The notes: generated from the letters alone by a model not told the origin. DNA of 18,862 bases from an uncultured Eubacteriales bacterium (GCA_900549105.1 URND01000052.1:1-18862); one strand, 5' to 3'. Positions 5,950 through 14,699 are shown, counted from the stretch's first letter. A program made the numbers and translations.

Positions 5950-7676
5950 CAAATTACCTCAAAATATTTAAGTGCATCTTTGATTGCCTCGACTTTCTCT
6001 TTGGGGGGTTGTTTTCTTGGTTGCTTCAATTCTTCTACTGCATTTGAAGCATCATACATTGTCAATCCCATAGACCTCTTCACTTCCGCTATGTAAGCAG
6101 TATGTACCCTTAATCCATATTTCTTCTCAACATACTCCTGTATCATTTTATATGTAATTTTAGGTTTCGGCTGATATTTCTTTGCACGTTCTGCAATCGC
6201 ATCTAAAGGCACTTTCCCTTCGCCATCTCCAAATTCAACCTTAACATTTATAATGCTGTCAGGTTTTTTGTGGGAAAGCATTACAACCGTTTCAACATGA
6301 ACAGTCGCCGGGAACATATCCACGCACTGCACCCGCTCCACCCGGTAACCGCCGGCCAGCAAAGCCTCCAAATCCCTGGCAAGGCTGGACGGTTTACAGG
6401 AGATGTAAACCATCTTCGGCACCTGATAATGAATAATTTTTTCCAGTGCTTTAGGATGGATGCCGTCTCTTGGCGGGTCAAGGACAATGAAATCCGGTTT
6501 TTCTTCCACATCATCGAGGACTTTCAGGACATCGCCGGCAATAAATTCGCAATTATCCAGATGGTTGAGCACGGCGTTTTCCCGGGCGGCCTCCACAGCC
6601 TCCTCAACGATTTCCACGCCGATGACTTTTTTAGATACATCCGCAAGAATCTGGGCAATTGTCCCGGTGCCGCTGTATAAATCGAACACAGTCATATCCT
6701 TTGTACTGCCGATATAATTCCGTGCCGCCGAATAAAGGACTTCTGCACCGAGGGAGTTGGTTTGAAAAAAAGAAAAGGGCGTAATCTTAAATTTTAATCC
6801 GAGAATCGTCTCATAAAAATAATCTTTTCCATAGAGAATCCGGGTTTCATCGCTCTGAACCACATCGGCAAGAGAATCATTGATGATATGGAGGATTCCT
6901 GTGATATGGCCCCCCAACTGAAGATTCAAAAGGCGACGCACCAGCTCGTCAAATTCATGCTCCGTCTGGCTGGAAGTCACTAAGTTGACAAGGATTTCCC
7001 CGGTTGTCTGGGCCCGGCGCACGAGCAAATGCCGAAGATAGCCCTGGTGGCTCATTTTCCGATAATAGCTGAGATTGTTTTCCTGACAATATTCCAGAAC
7101 ACAGGTAAGAATTTTTGTAAAATCTTCATGGACAATTTTGCAGTCCGCCGTCGTCAATACATCATAGGTACTGCCCTTTTTATGAAGCCCCAGCGTTAAT
7201 GGCCCATCTTTGACGGCATCGCCAAAGGAAAATTCCATTTTGTTGCGATAACCAAATTCCAGGGGGCTTCCCTGAATCCCTTCAAATATATAATCCGCCT
7301 CATCCGGCGCACCCGGCTTCACCTGTCCGCCGCGAATCAATGCTTCCTCAATCAATGCCCGGACCTGCCCGGCCTTCATCGCAAGCTGGTCTTTATAGGA
7401 CATTGTCTGATACATACAGCCGCCGCAGGCCGGAAATTCTTCGCATGCCGGCTGGCGTGTTTCTTTTTCCGATTTTTGGAGCACTTCTAAAAGCCGCCCT
7501 TCGCAGCGATTTTTTCGTTTTTTATTAATCTGGAACCGAACTTTCTGCCCCGGCATACCGTTTTTTACGATAACACGAACCATCTCTTCCGACGCTTCGT
7601 CCTTCACCCTCACAATTCCCTTATTCGGGAATTCAATATTCTCAATAATCCCTTCGAAAATCTCACCTTTTTTCAT
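5949..7676 (-). CDS. rlmD: 23S rRNA (uracil-1939-C5)-methyltransferase RlmD with C-terminal tail
   Basis: This cytoplasmic enzyme makes m5U at position 1939 of 23S rRNA (other RumA-family specificities are possible). I start at ATG 7676 (575 aa) behind AGAAGGAT; the longer start at 7748 lies inside a terminator hairpin. From ATG 7676, a TRAM-like domain covers 1-60. Four cysteines expected to ligate [4Fe-4S] are C78, C84, C87 and C179. FFQTN (303-307), the SAM loop DLYSGTGT (332-339), VLDPPRDG (398-405) and catalytic SCKP with C427 follow, and HVETVVML ends the domain. The last ~95 residues are an extra helical tail absent from E. coli RlmD (433 aa). The free ORF at 1092-1337 is homologous to this tail, so the 3' end appears exchangeable. 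Confidence 0.93.
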   Translation of the reverse strand: MKKGEIFEGIIENIEFPNKGIVRVKDEASEEMVRVIVKNGMPGQKVRFQINKKRKNRCEGRLLEVLQKSEKETRQPACEEFPACGGCMYQTMSYKDQLAMKAGQVRALIEEALIRGGQVKPGAPDEADYIFEGIQGSPLEFGYRNKMEFSFGDAVKDGPLTLGLHKKGSTYDVLTTADCKIVHEDFTKILTCVLEYCQENNLSYYRKMSHQGYLRHLLVRRAQTTGEILVNLVTSSQTEHEFDELVRRLLNLQLGGHITGILHIINDSLADVVQSDETRILYGKDYFYETILGLKFKITPFSFFQTNSLGAEVLYSAARNYIGSTKDMTVFDLYSGTGTIAQILADVSKKVIGVEIVEEAVEAARENAVLNHLDNCEFIAGDVLKVLDDVEEKPDFIVLDPPRDGIHPKALEKIIHYQVPKMVYISCKPSSLARDLEALLAGGYRVERVQCVDMFPATVHVETVVMLSHKKPDSIINVKVEFGDGEGKVPLDAIAERAKKYQPKPKITYKMIQEYVEKKYGLRVHTAYIAEVKRSMGLTMYDASNAVEELKQPRKQPPKEKVEAIKDALKYFEVI

Positions 7677-7710
7677 GATTTCACATATCCTTCTAAAAAT
7701 TTTATAGAGT

Positions 7711-7744
7711 AAAAAAGGGATGCTGAATCTGGATTCAACATCCC
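7711..7744 (-). terminator. Rho-independent terminator after the acidic-tail protein gene
   Basis: On the minus strand a 13-pair stem with one mismatch (GGGATGTTGAATC pairing with GATTCAGCATCCC, 2-nt loop; 7717-7744) is followed by TTTTTT (7711-7716). It sits 26 nt beyond the stop of the gene at 7770-8114 and insulates it from rlmD. Confidence 0.9.
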
Positions 7745-7769
7745 CCATTTTGCTGGTATCAATTAATTA

Positions 7770-8114
7770 TTATTCTGCATCTTCTGCTGCTTCTTCAACA
7801 GCTTCTTCTGCCTTTTCTTCTTCTTCATCTACGAAGTCTTCAGCTTCGTCCTCAAAATCTTCGAAATCATCTTCAAAGTCATCATCGAAATCATCAAAGT
7901 CATCAAAATCATCCATGTTGTCTTTGGAGAGATATTTATACACCGCAAAAGCAACCACTGCAAGAATAACTGCCCCAATCAGAGCAATGCCCCATTTACA
8001 AATGCATTTCTTTTTTTCTTCTTCCTCTTTTTTCTGAAGAATGTCACCAACTTTTACCATATTCTTTAATTCTTCAAGTTTAACTGCACTTACGATATCT
8101 TCTATACGATTCAT
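7770..8114 (-). CDS. Small single-pass membrane protein with acidic tail
   Basis: This 114-aa protein starts MNRIEDIVSAVKLEEL. A lysine/glutamate-rich stretch ending KKKCICKW is followed by a hydrophobic segment (about residues 41-61, ALIGAVILAVVAFAV). Residues ~66-114 are almost only D, E, F and A, with imperfect DDF/EDF repeats. It has no predicted enzyme motif and I cannot name its function; similar short proteins occur in Lachnospiraceae. It has its own extended -10 promoter and its own terminator, so it is a single-gene transcript between pcrA and rlmD. The repetitive GAT/GAA codons make a serine-rich shadow ORF on the other strand. Confidence 0.8.
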   Translation of the reverse strand: MNRIEDIVSAVKLEELKNMVKVGDILQKKEEEEKKKCICKWGIALIGAVILAVVAFAVYKYLSKDNMDDFDDFDDFDDDFEDDFEDFEDEAEDFVDEEEEKAEEAVEEAAEDAE

Positions 8115-8149
8115 TTTCCATTCCGTCCTTTCAAAAAATATTTACATAT

Positions 8150-8158
8150 AGTATACCA
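8150..8158 (-). promoter_or_regulatory. Extended -10 promoter of the acidic-tail protein gene
   Basis: The minus strand reads TGGTATACT, an extended -10 (TGn plus TATACT, 5 of 6 consensus), about 36 nt upstream of ATG 8114. I see no good -35. The same nine bases occur upstream of the gene at 12240-13001. Confidence 0.55.
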
Positions 8159-8195
8159 CTATTCCTCTGAAATTACCATCATAAATTTGGTAAAT

Positions 8196-10409
8196 TTAAT
8201 CCATCAACTTTAACTTTGCAAAGCTGGCAAACATTTTTTTGACACCGGATTTTTCAAAGTCTACTGTCACTTCATAATCCTTGCCGCCATCCGCAATATT
8301 GATGACTGTTCCAACGCCAAATTTCACATGCCGTACCATATCTCCCACCGTATAATCCAGCGCGGACGCTTTATTCACCTCAAAGGCTTTTCCATAGGAA
8401 GTCACTTTCTTTACCGCCTGTTTTCTGGAAAAATCCGAAGGCCGCTGAATATGTGTCTCCTGTTTCTTTTTCTCCGGCTTAGCGCCCAAATCAAAAAGTT
8501 CCGGCGTGATTTCCCGGATAAAACGGGAAATCATATTAAACTGGGTGGAGCCTCGAACCATACGGCATTTTGCAAATGTCAGGGTCAGCTTCTTTTTTGC
8601 CCTGGTTATTCCCACATAGCAAAGACGCCGTTCCTCCTCGATTTCCTCCGGGTCATCATTGACAATCGTCATATAACTTGGAAATAATCCATCCTCCATA
8701 CCGCACATATAAACATAAGGGAATTCCAGGCCCTTGGCGCTGTGAAGGGTCATCAGCATAACATAATCTTCCGCTTCATCTAAACTGTCGATATCTGAAA
8801 CAAGGGCTACATTTTCAAGGAAGCCGCTTAATGTCGGTTCCTCCTCCTCTTCCTCATAAGCGATAATTTTGTTCATCAATTCATCAATATTCTCGATACG
8901 CCCCTGGGCCACCTCCGAGTCTTCCTCTTCCAGTTCTTTGATATAGCCCGTTTCCTCCAGAATATTCGTCAAAAGCTCGGCAAGGGTAATATATTCACTC
9001 TGGGCCCGGAACACTTCAATCATATTCACAAAGCCCTTAATCCGCTCCGCAGCTTTCCCGATTTTGGGAATATCCTCGCAACATTCCAGGGCATCGAAAA
9101 GACTCATTTCCCGCGCCTCGCCATATTCCAGCGCACGATTCATCGTGGTCAGGCCTATTCCCCGTTTCGGCACATTGATGATTCTCCGAACGGCCAAATC
9201 ATCCCGGCCATTATCAATCGTTTTCAAATAAGCCAGAATATCTTTAATCTCCCGGCGCTGATAGAAGTTGACGCCGCCCACAATTTTATACGGAATACTC
9301 CGGGCCACAAATTTTTCTTCCAGCACACGGGACTGGGCGTTGGTTCGATAAAGAATCGCATAGTCATTATAATGGGCCTTGCCCTGAGATACAGCCCGCG
9401 CGATTTCATCCACAACCTGATAAGCTTCGTCATATTCATTCTGATATTGATGAAAGGCAATCTTCTCGCCGACTTCATTGGCCGTCCAAAGCGTTTTCTC
9501 CTTACGCCCCTTATTATGGCGGATAACCGAGTTGGCCGCATCCAGAATTGTCTGGGTTGAGCGGTAATTCTGCTCCAGTTTGATGACTTTTGCATCCGGG
9601 AACTCCTTCTCGAAATTCAGGATATTATAAATATTCGCCCCGCGGAACTTATAAATAGACTGGTCGTCATCCCCGACAACACAGAGATTTCGATATTTTC
9701 CTGCCAGCAGGCTAACCAATCGGAACTGAACCGTGTTTGTATCCTGATATTCATCCACCATTATGTATTTGAACCTCTCCTGATAATAATTCAGGACATC
9801 TTCATTATTTCTCAGAACTTCAACCGTCTTTACAAGCAAGTCATCAAAATCCATCGCATTATTTTTATAGAGAACCTTCTCATACTCGGCATAAACATCC
9901 GCAATTCTCTTTTTTGCAAAGTCTCCGGCCGCATTCAAGGCATACTCCTTCGCATTAATCATTTCATTTTTAGCGGAAGAAATCGCAGACATGATTGCCC
10001 GTTCTTTATATATTTTCGTGTCAATATTCAGGCGCTTACATATTTCCTTAACCACGCTTTTCTGATCATCCGTATCATAAATGACAAAATTGCGCTCATA
10101 GCCCAAATGGTCGGCAAAACGCCGAAGTATACGCACGCAGGCCGAATGGAAAGTACTCACCCAAATCTGCTCCGAGCCAAAACCGACAATATCGTCCACC
10201 CGCTCCCGCATTTCCCCGGCGGCCTTATTTGTAAAGGTAATCGCAAGAATATTCCACGGATTTACATTTTTCTCATCAATTAAATAGGCAATACGATGAG
10301 TCAGCACACGGGTTTTTCCCGAACCGGCGCCGGCCAGAATAAGTAAAGGCCCTTCTGTGTAATAGACAGCCTCCTGCTGCATCGGATTTAACGTTTCATA
10401 GATACTCAT
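8196..10409 (-). CDS. pcrA: ATP-dependent DNA helicase PcrA/UvrD
   Basis: This 737-aa SF1A 3'-5' helicase acts in DNA repair, rolling-circle plasmid replication and removal of stalled complexes. Motif Ia/I is AGAGSGKT (26-33), motif II VDEYQD (218-223) and motif III GDDDQSIYKFRGA (246-258). These are followed by EQNYRST, TLHSAKGLEF and VGITRAKK. The C-terminus (YTVGDMVRHVKFGVGTV to the end) is the Tudor-like fold that contacts RNA polymerase in PcrA. Length and order are normal for PcrA of Gram-positives. Start ATG 10409 follows GGAAGG. It is the last gene of a four-gene minus-strand operon, 14 nt after the SPFH gene. Confidence 0.97.
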   Translation of the reverse strand: MSIYETLNPMQQEAVYYTEGPLLILAGAGSGKTRVLTHRIAYLIDEKNVNPWNILAITFTNKAAGEMRERVDDIVGFGSEQIWVSTFHSACVRILRRFADHLGYERNFVIYDTDDQKSVVKEICKRLNIDTKIYKERAIMSAISSAKNEMINAKEYALNAAGDFAKKRIADVYAEYEKVLYKNNAMDFDDLLVKTVEVLRNNEDVLNYYQERFKYIMVDEYQDTNTVQFRLVSLLAGKYRNLCVVGDDDQSIYKFRGANIYNILNFEKEFPDAKVIKLEQNYRSTQTILDAANSVIRHNKGRKEKTLWTANEVGEKIAFHQYQNEYDEAYQVVDEIARAVSQGKAHYNDYAILYRTNAQSRVLEEKFVARSIPYKIVGGVNFYQRREIKDILAYLKTIDNGRDDLAVRRIINVPKRGIGLTTMNRALEYGEAREMSLFDALECCEDIPKIGKAAERIKGFVNMIEVFRAQSEYITLAELLTNILEETGYIKELEEEDSEVAQGRIENIDELMNKIIAYEEEEEEPTLSGFLENVALVSDIDSLDEAEDYVMLMTLHSAKGLEFPYVYMCGMEDGLFPSYMTIVNDDPEEIEEERRLCYVGITRAKKKLTLTFAKCRMVRGSTQFNMISRFIREITPELFDLGAKPEKKKQETHIQRPSDFSRKQAVKKVTSYGKAFEVNKASALDYTVGDMVRHVKFGVGTVINIADGGKDYEVTVDFEKSGVKKMFASFAKLKLMD

Positions 10410-10423
10410 TTAAAATAACCTTC

Positions 10424-11527
10424 CTATCCCAGTTTTGCGCCGCAATTGGAGCAAAACTTATCATTCGCAGAAATTGGGTTTCCGCACTGAGAGCAGAATT
10501 TCGGCCGGGCAGCACCGCCAGCCTGCACCCCTGGCTGAGCTGCATTTGCCCCGGTCTGAGCCATATTTCCTCCTGCCGGCACGCTGCTTGGCGCCATTCC
10601 GCCCATCGCAGCACCGCCGTTCGGCATATTTCCCATAGGAACCTGTCCCATGGAATTCATCATATTCCCCATCTGTCCGGCCATCGCCATACCGGCAGCC
10701 ATCTGCATCCCCATTCCGGCCATACTGTTCATACCGCCATTTGGATTCTTTGCCATAGAAACCATTGCTTCTGTCTGGGCGTCCACCTGTTTTTTAAAGG
10801 CGTAAGCCTGCATGCCGCCCATGGCTCCCATGGTGGCCCGCTCATCAATTGCTTTCAAAACCGCTTCCGGCAAGGCTATCTGAACATTCATAGCCTTGAC
10901 CGTAATGCCGTACTCCGCCAAAAACTCGCCAAGCTTCTGCTTCATAAGTTCTGAAGCCTCTCCGCAATATCCCTGAATATCAAAGAAATTCATCGGCACT
11001 TCGGTCACAATCTCTTTAAATATCATAGAAATATGGGAGGTGAGGAAACCTTTCAGGTCTTCCACCGTATAGCGGCGTTTAGTTCCCATTAATTTATTGA
11101 TAAATGCTGCCGAATCTGTGATGGCAAAAGAATACTTGCCATTGGCCCCCAGATTCACCATGCCAAATGTCTGATCCGGAATCGTCAGCTTTCCGCTGGT
11201 TCCCCATGGAATATCCACAATATCGTTTTTATTGACAAAAATTGTCTCCACAATAAATGTTTCGTCGAAACCATATTTCCACTCTTTTAATGATGTGGTA
11301 ATCGGCATATTTTCCGTTGAAAGTTCGTATCTGCCCGGCTCAAAAATATCCGTCAGAACACCTTCATTGACAAGCACAGCTTCCTGTCCCGGCTGTACCG
11401 TCAGCACGGATTCGTGCATAACCCGGCGGCCTTCCCGGTCAAACACCTGTGCAAGTTCCCAGGCTTCCGTTGCCCGATAACTAATACTTGATAAACACTG
11501 TCCCCTAAATAACTTTCCCAGTCCCAT
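10424..11527 (-). CDS. SPFH-domain protein with C-terminal zinc ribbon
   Basis: This 367-aa protein of the SPFH/virion-core (YdjI-like) group starts at ATG 11527 behind AAGGAG. The SPFH-type region runs from about residue 20 to 235 (VLTVQPGQEAVLVNEGVL, then IFVNKNDIVDIPWGT). A long Gly/Met/Ala/Asn-rich linker (about 235-340) follows. Two CxxC knuckles, C345/C348 and C359/C362, form a zinc ribbon. There is no signal peptide or obvious transmembrane segment. Family members assemble into oligomers and some are linked to envelope stress or targeted to membranes by partners; the role here is not known. It lies between sfsA (24 nt) and pcrA (14 nt) in one operon. Confidence 0.88.
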   Translation of the reverse strand: MGLGKLFRGQCLSSISYRATEAWELAQVFDREGRRVMHESVLTVQPGQEAVLVNEGVLTDIFEPGRYELSTENMPITTSLKEWKYGFDETFIVETIFVNKNDIVDIPWGTSGKLTIPDQTFGMVNLGANGKYSFAITDSAAFINKLMGTKRRYTVEDLKGFLTSHISMIFKEIVTEVPMNFFDIQGYCGEASELMKQKLGEFLAEYGITVKAMNVQIALPEAVLKAIDERATMGAMGGMQAYAFKKQVDAQTEAMVSMAKNPNGGMNSMAGMGMQMAAGMAMAGQMGNMMNSMGQVPMGNMPNGGAAMGGMAPSSVPAGGNMAQTGANAAQPGVQAGGAARPKFCSQCGNPISANDKFCSNCGAKLG

Positions 11528-11551
11528 AACGTTCTCCTTATCTTATTTGAA

Positions 11552-12235
11552 TTATTCTAACTGTACCGGTACAGCCAAATCCCCCTCCAGAGAATTTTCA
11601 GTAACTATACAGTCAAAAGCCAAAATCTCCACACCGGCCCCGGCCGCCTCCAAAAGCGCTTCAGCGAAGGCCGGCTGTGTCGCCCGATTTGGCTCAAACA
11701 CCTTGACACCTTTCATCTGAATGATAAAAATAATGCTGGCCAGATATCCCTGCTTCCGCGCTTCCATCAGTTCATGGATGTGTTTAATTCCCCTCTCCGT
11801 CGGAGCATCCGGAAAACGGGCCGCGCCGTCAACTTCCAAAGTTACACCTTTAACTTCTATATAATGTTTCTGTCCGCCGTGTTCCACATACAAATCAAAC
11901 CGGGATTTTCCAAAGGTCTTTTCCCGCTTCACATAAGTAATATCAGAAAAGAGACGGCCCGCCCGGACCATCTCTTCAACAATCTGATTTGGCGCAGTTG
12001 AGTCCACATTGACCCACTGTCCATTTTTTTCAACGCAGACAAGAGAATACCGGGTCTTGCGCTCCGGATTCGACGCCGGCTCTAACAATACTCTCGCATC
12101 CGTTACAAATAATTCTCTCAGCCGGCCTGTATTCCGTACATGGACAGCCTCCGCTGTACCCTTCACCATAACTTCCGCAATAAATCGATTGCGGCGGCGG
12201 ATAAACCGGCCTTCTGTCATTGTTTCGTACTCCAT
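11552..12235 (-). CDS. sfsA: SfsA family protein (sugar fermentation stimulation homolog)
   Basis: The protein has 227 aa from ATG 12235 (MEYETMTEGRF), the start I recall for Lachnospiraceae SfsA; ATG 12220 is the alternative, preceded by GGAG. An OB-like N-terminal part contains VHVRNTGR (31-38). The C-terminal part has a nuclease-like core with D114 in FDLY, then E127 and K129 in YIEVKGV, followed by ARFPDAPTERG. The E. coli protein binds DNA and was named for an effect on maltose metabolism; its biochemical activity is unsettled. It begins 4 nt after the preceding stop, so it is probably coupled. An ORF reading upstream to 12394 in this frame only overlaps that gene. Confidence 0.92.
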   Translation of the reverse strand: MEYETMTEGRFIRRRNRFIAEVMVKGTAEAVHVRNTGRLRELFVTDARVLLEPASNPERKTRYSLVCVEKNGQWVNVDSTAPNQIVEEMVRAGRLFSDITYVKREKTFGKSRFDLYVEHGGQKHYIEVKGVTLEVDGAARFPDAPTERGIKHIHELMEARKQGYLASIIFIIQMKGVKVFEPNRATQPAFAEALLEAAGAGVEILAFDCIVTENSLEGDLAVPVQLE

Positions 12236-12239
12236 GGAC

Positions 12240-13001
12240 TTAACCAACCGAACCGATAACAATATTATCCCAAATCGGATCATTTGTAATGGTATATTCG
12301 CCTTTCCATGATTCATACATCTCTTCAAAGCTTCTGGCCAGAGCTTCATCCGAAGTATCCTCAGCCGTTTCGGCGATTCTTTCCAGCGCCGCATTGTATA
12401 CTTTCGTTGAAAGAGCCTGCTTTTCCTTCATGATTTGGACGCCCTCTTCGGTCAGCGCAAAATCCTGGGAAATGGCTGCCCCCAGTTCTTCAATATAAGC
12501 CTTCGCTTCATCGGCGCATTGCTGTTTTTCTTCATCCGTTAAGGACACGCCGTACTCTCCGGCCTTACTGTTCAGAATTTCAGTCCGAACCAATCCATTA
12601 TAAAGTTCCTCTTTGGCATACTCATGAAGCTTTCTTCCATCCTCCATCTCCGTATTCCACGGCGACTCGCCATACTGGGATGTGTAGAAATCTCTCAACT
12701 GATAAAGATAAACATTTACCTCTTTCATCGCAATTTCCTGGTCATTCACCTTAATAACGGCAATATTCATCTCATCCGTCGGAATTGGGTCATTCGGCGT
12801 TGAATCATCAAAGGTTTCCCCCGCCGGCTGGGTTTCCGCCACCGTCTCCTGCTTTGTGGACGGCTGAGTCTCCTTCGTCCCAATACCATTCTTATTCAGC
12901 AGTGTCATCACAATTACAGATGCAATCACACCAATAACAATTCCGCATATAATAAGTAATACGATTAACCCTGTATTACTTTTTTTCTTATTTTTAGCCA
13001 T
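12240..13001 (-). CDS. Membrane-anchored SurA_N-like chaperone protein
   Basis: This 253-aa protein starts at ATG 13001 behind AAAGGAG. A short lysine-rich N-terminus precedes a transmembrane helix (about residues 11-34), then a Thr/Glu/Pro-rich linker. From about residue 80 a helical region VIKVNDQEIAMKEVNVYLYQL starts like the N-terminal domain of SurA/PrsA-type foldases. I see no PPIC rotamase domain after it, so a chaperone or binding role outside the membrane is likelier than isomerase activity. It has no lipobox. It is the first gene of the operon with sfsA, the SPFH gene and pcrA. Confidence 0.75.
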   Translation of the reverse strand: MAKNKKKSNTGLIVLLIICGIVIGVIASVIVMTLLNKNGIGTKETQPSTKQETVAETQPAGETFDDSTPNDPIPTDEMNIAVIKVNDQEIAMKEVNVYLYQLRDFYTSQYGESPWNTEMEDGRKLHEYAKEELYNGLVRTEILNSKAGEYGVSLTDEEKQQCADEAKAYIEELGAAISQDFALTEEGVQIMKEKQALSTKVYNAALERIAETAEDTSDEALARSFEEMYESWKGEYTITNDPIWDNIVIGSVG

Positions 13002-13034
13002 GTCTGTCTCCTTTCTATAATTACATACTCTAAC

Positions 13035-13043
13035 AGTATACCA
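13035..13043 (-). promoter_or_regulatory. Extended -10 promoter of the SurA-like/sfsA/SPFH/pcrA operon
   Basis: The minus strand reads TGGTATACT about 34 nt upstream of ATG 13001, identical to the element at 8150-8158. No clear -35 is visible. The intergenic region 13002-13099 is shared with the divergent ABC operon; a plus-strand TATAAG near 13065 may be its -10, but weakly. Confidence 0.55.
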
Positions 13044-13099
13044 CATTTTTTCAATCCTGCATACTATAAGAATATACCTTTATTTTGAAGGAGGATTCT

Positions 13100-13861
13100 A
13101 TGAAACCTTTGCTGGATGTACGCAATGTAAGTTATTCTTACCACACACTATCCGGTGAAACAAAGGCATTGGACGGTCTGTCCTTCCAGGTTGACTTTAA
13201 TGAATTTGTGGGTATTGTCGGCCCGAGTGGATGTGGAAAATCAACCATTCTGTCTCTGGTCTTCGGATTAATCCCCCCGGAATCCGGCGAAATTAAAATT
13301 CACGACACATTATGCAGGGACCATTCAATGCCCATTGGTTATATGCTGCAAAAAGACCATCTTCTGGAATGGCGGACCATCTATGAAAATGCCATGCTGG
13401 GACTTGAAATTAATCATCAGCTCTCTCCGGCCCGTATCAAAGCTGTGCATCAGATGTTTAAAGATTACGGGCTTGAACATTTTAAAGACGCCAAACCGTC
13501 CCAACTGTCGGGCGGTATGCGCCAGCGTGCCGCATTGATTCGGACACTTGCGCTGAATCCGGGGCTTTTGCTGCTGGATGAACCATTTTCCGCGCTGGAT
13601 TATCAGACACGGCTGAATGTATCCGAAGATATCTATACGATTTTAAGGAAAAAGCATAAAAGCGCCATCCTTGTGACCCATGATATCTCAGAAGCCATCA
13701 GTTTCTGCGACCGGATTGTTGTTCTGACCGACAGGCCCGCAACTGTCCGGGAAATTGTGCCGATTCACCTGTCAATTGAGGAAAAAACACCGCTGAAAGC
13801 CCGCTCCGCCAAAGAATTTCAAGATTATTTTAATCGATTGTGGGGTGATTTAAATGGCTGA
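13100..13861 (+). CDS. ABC transporter ATP-binding protein (SsuB/TauB/ThiZ type)
   Basis: This 253-aa ATPase powers an import permease. I start at ATG 13100 behind AAGGAGG; an in-frame TTG at 13085 overlaps that site. Walker A is GPSGCGKST (41-49), the Q-loop glutamine is Q84, the signature LSGGMRQR (136-143), Walker B LLLLDEP with E161, the D-loop SALD (164-167) and the switch H194. The closest subfamily by motif is the nitrate/sulfonate/taurine/hydroxymethylpyrimidine group. Its last 8 nt overlap the permease gene, so the two are coupled. Substrate cannot be told from sequence alone. Confidence 0.93.
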   Translation: MKPLLDVRNVSYSYHTLSGETKALDGLSFQVDFNEFVGIVGPSGCGKSTILSLVFGLIPPESGEIKIHDTLCRDHSMPIGYMLQKDHLLEWRTIYENAMLGLEINHQLSPARIKAVHQMFKDYGLEHFKDAKPSQLSGGMRQRAALIRTLALNPGLLLLDEPFSALDYQTRLNVSEDIYTILRKKHKSAILVTHDISEAISFCDRIVVLTDRPATVREIVPIHLSIEEKTPLKARSAKEFQDYFNRLWGDLNG

Positions 13862-14660
13862 ACCCACCAGTACTCTGCAGCAGGCTTTTGTTGCGGATTA
13901 TAAACGCCGGAAACGTCATATTATTTTCTGGCAAATTTTTATATGCGTTGTCTTTGTTGCCCTTTGGGAGGGAACCACCCATTTAGGTATTCTCAATGAT
14001 TTTATATTCAGCAGCCCTTCAAGAATTGTCAAAACTTTCATCCTTATGGCTGCTGACGGAACCGTATTTTATCATATCGGCATCACCCTGTTTGAGACAT
14101 TTTTAAGCTTTTTTATTGTCCTGGCAGCCGGTATTTTACTTTCTGTCCTTCTGTGGTGGAACCGGAGCATTTCTTCTGTTCTCGAGCCTTACCTCATTAC
14201 ACTGAACAGCCTGCCAAAAACAGCTTTGGCACCTATTTTTATCGTATGGCTCGGCAACAATATGAAAACCATTATTGTCTGTGCCGTTTCACTGGCAATT
14301 TTCGGTACAGTGATCAACCTGACAACCAGTTTCACCCAAATGGACCCGGATAAACTGCTGCTCATAAAAACCCTCGGCGGCGGCCGGAAGGATATGCTTC
14401 GGAAAGTCATCATTCCCGGAAGCATCCCGGATATCATAAGCAACATGAAAGTAAACATCGGCCTCTGCCTGGTTGGCGTTATCATCGGAGAATTTCTTTC
14501 CGCAAATGCCGGACTTGGATATCTGATTGTCTATGGCAGCCAGGTTTTCAAGCTGGACTGGGTACTCATGTCCATTGTACTTTTATGTATCATTGCCACC
14601 GCCCTCTACGGGCTGCTGAATTTAATTCAGAAATTCTATCTAAAGCATCATACTGAGTAA
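13854..14660 (+). CDS. ABC transporter permease (SsuC/TauC/ThiX type)
   Basis: This 268-aa inner-membrane protein has about six hydrophobic helices. The EAA loop that docks on the ATPase lies near residues 164-193 (KTLGGGRKDMLRKVIIPGS). It starts at ATG 13854 inside the end of the ATPase gene. A substrate-binding protein normally completes such importers, but none follows: the hairpin at 14665-14699 and a convergent gene come next. The binding protein may be elsewhere, or the operon may have lost it. Confidence 0.92.
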   Translation: MAEPTSTLQQAFVADYKRRKRHIIFWQIFICVVFVALWEGTTHLGILNDFIFSSPSRIVKTFILMAADGTVFYHIGITLFETFLSFFIVLAAGILLSVLLWWNRSISSVLEPYLITLNSLPKTALAPIFIVWLGNNMKTIIVCAVSLAIFGTVINLTTSFTQMDPDKLLLIKTLGGGRKDMLRKVIIPGSIPDIISNMKVNIGLCLVGVIIGEFLSANAGLGYLIVYGSQVFKLDWVLMSIVLLCIIATALYGLLNLIQKFYLKHHTE

Positions 14661-14664
14661 AACA

Positions 14665-14699
14665 AACCGCATCACTGTTGCTCTGACAGTGATGCGGTT
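14665..14699 (-). terminator. Hairpin terminator between convergent genes
   Basis: A 14-bp perfect stem (AACCGCATCACTGT and its complement) has a 7-nt loop. On the minus strand it is followed by TTTGTTTTAC, so it fits best as the CDF-gene terminator. On the plus strand it lies 4 nt after the permease stop but lacks a U-run, so its action there is less certain. Confidence 0.8.

Noticed and set aside
7677..7748. N-terminal extension of RlmD from an ATG at 7748
   Set aside because: It lies within the terminator hairpin of the preceding gene and has no ribosome site or RlmD homology; the TRAM domain starts right after ATG 7676.
7720..8037. Serine-rich plus-strand ORF of 105 codons
   Set aside because: It is the complement of the Asp/Glu repeat codons of the minus-strand gene and has no ribosome site.
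8165..8195. AAATTACCA/TGGTAAATTT inverted repeat after pcrA
   Set aside because: The stem is AT-rich and imperfect with no U-run, so I do not call it a terminator.
9224..9595. 123-codon minus-strand ORF within pcrA
   Set aside because: It is a shadow frame of pcrA, which carries all helicase motifs in another frame.
12236..12394. Upstream extension of the sfsA frame
   Set aside because: It overlaps the end of the SurA-like gene, and SfsA homology starts at ATG 12235.
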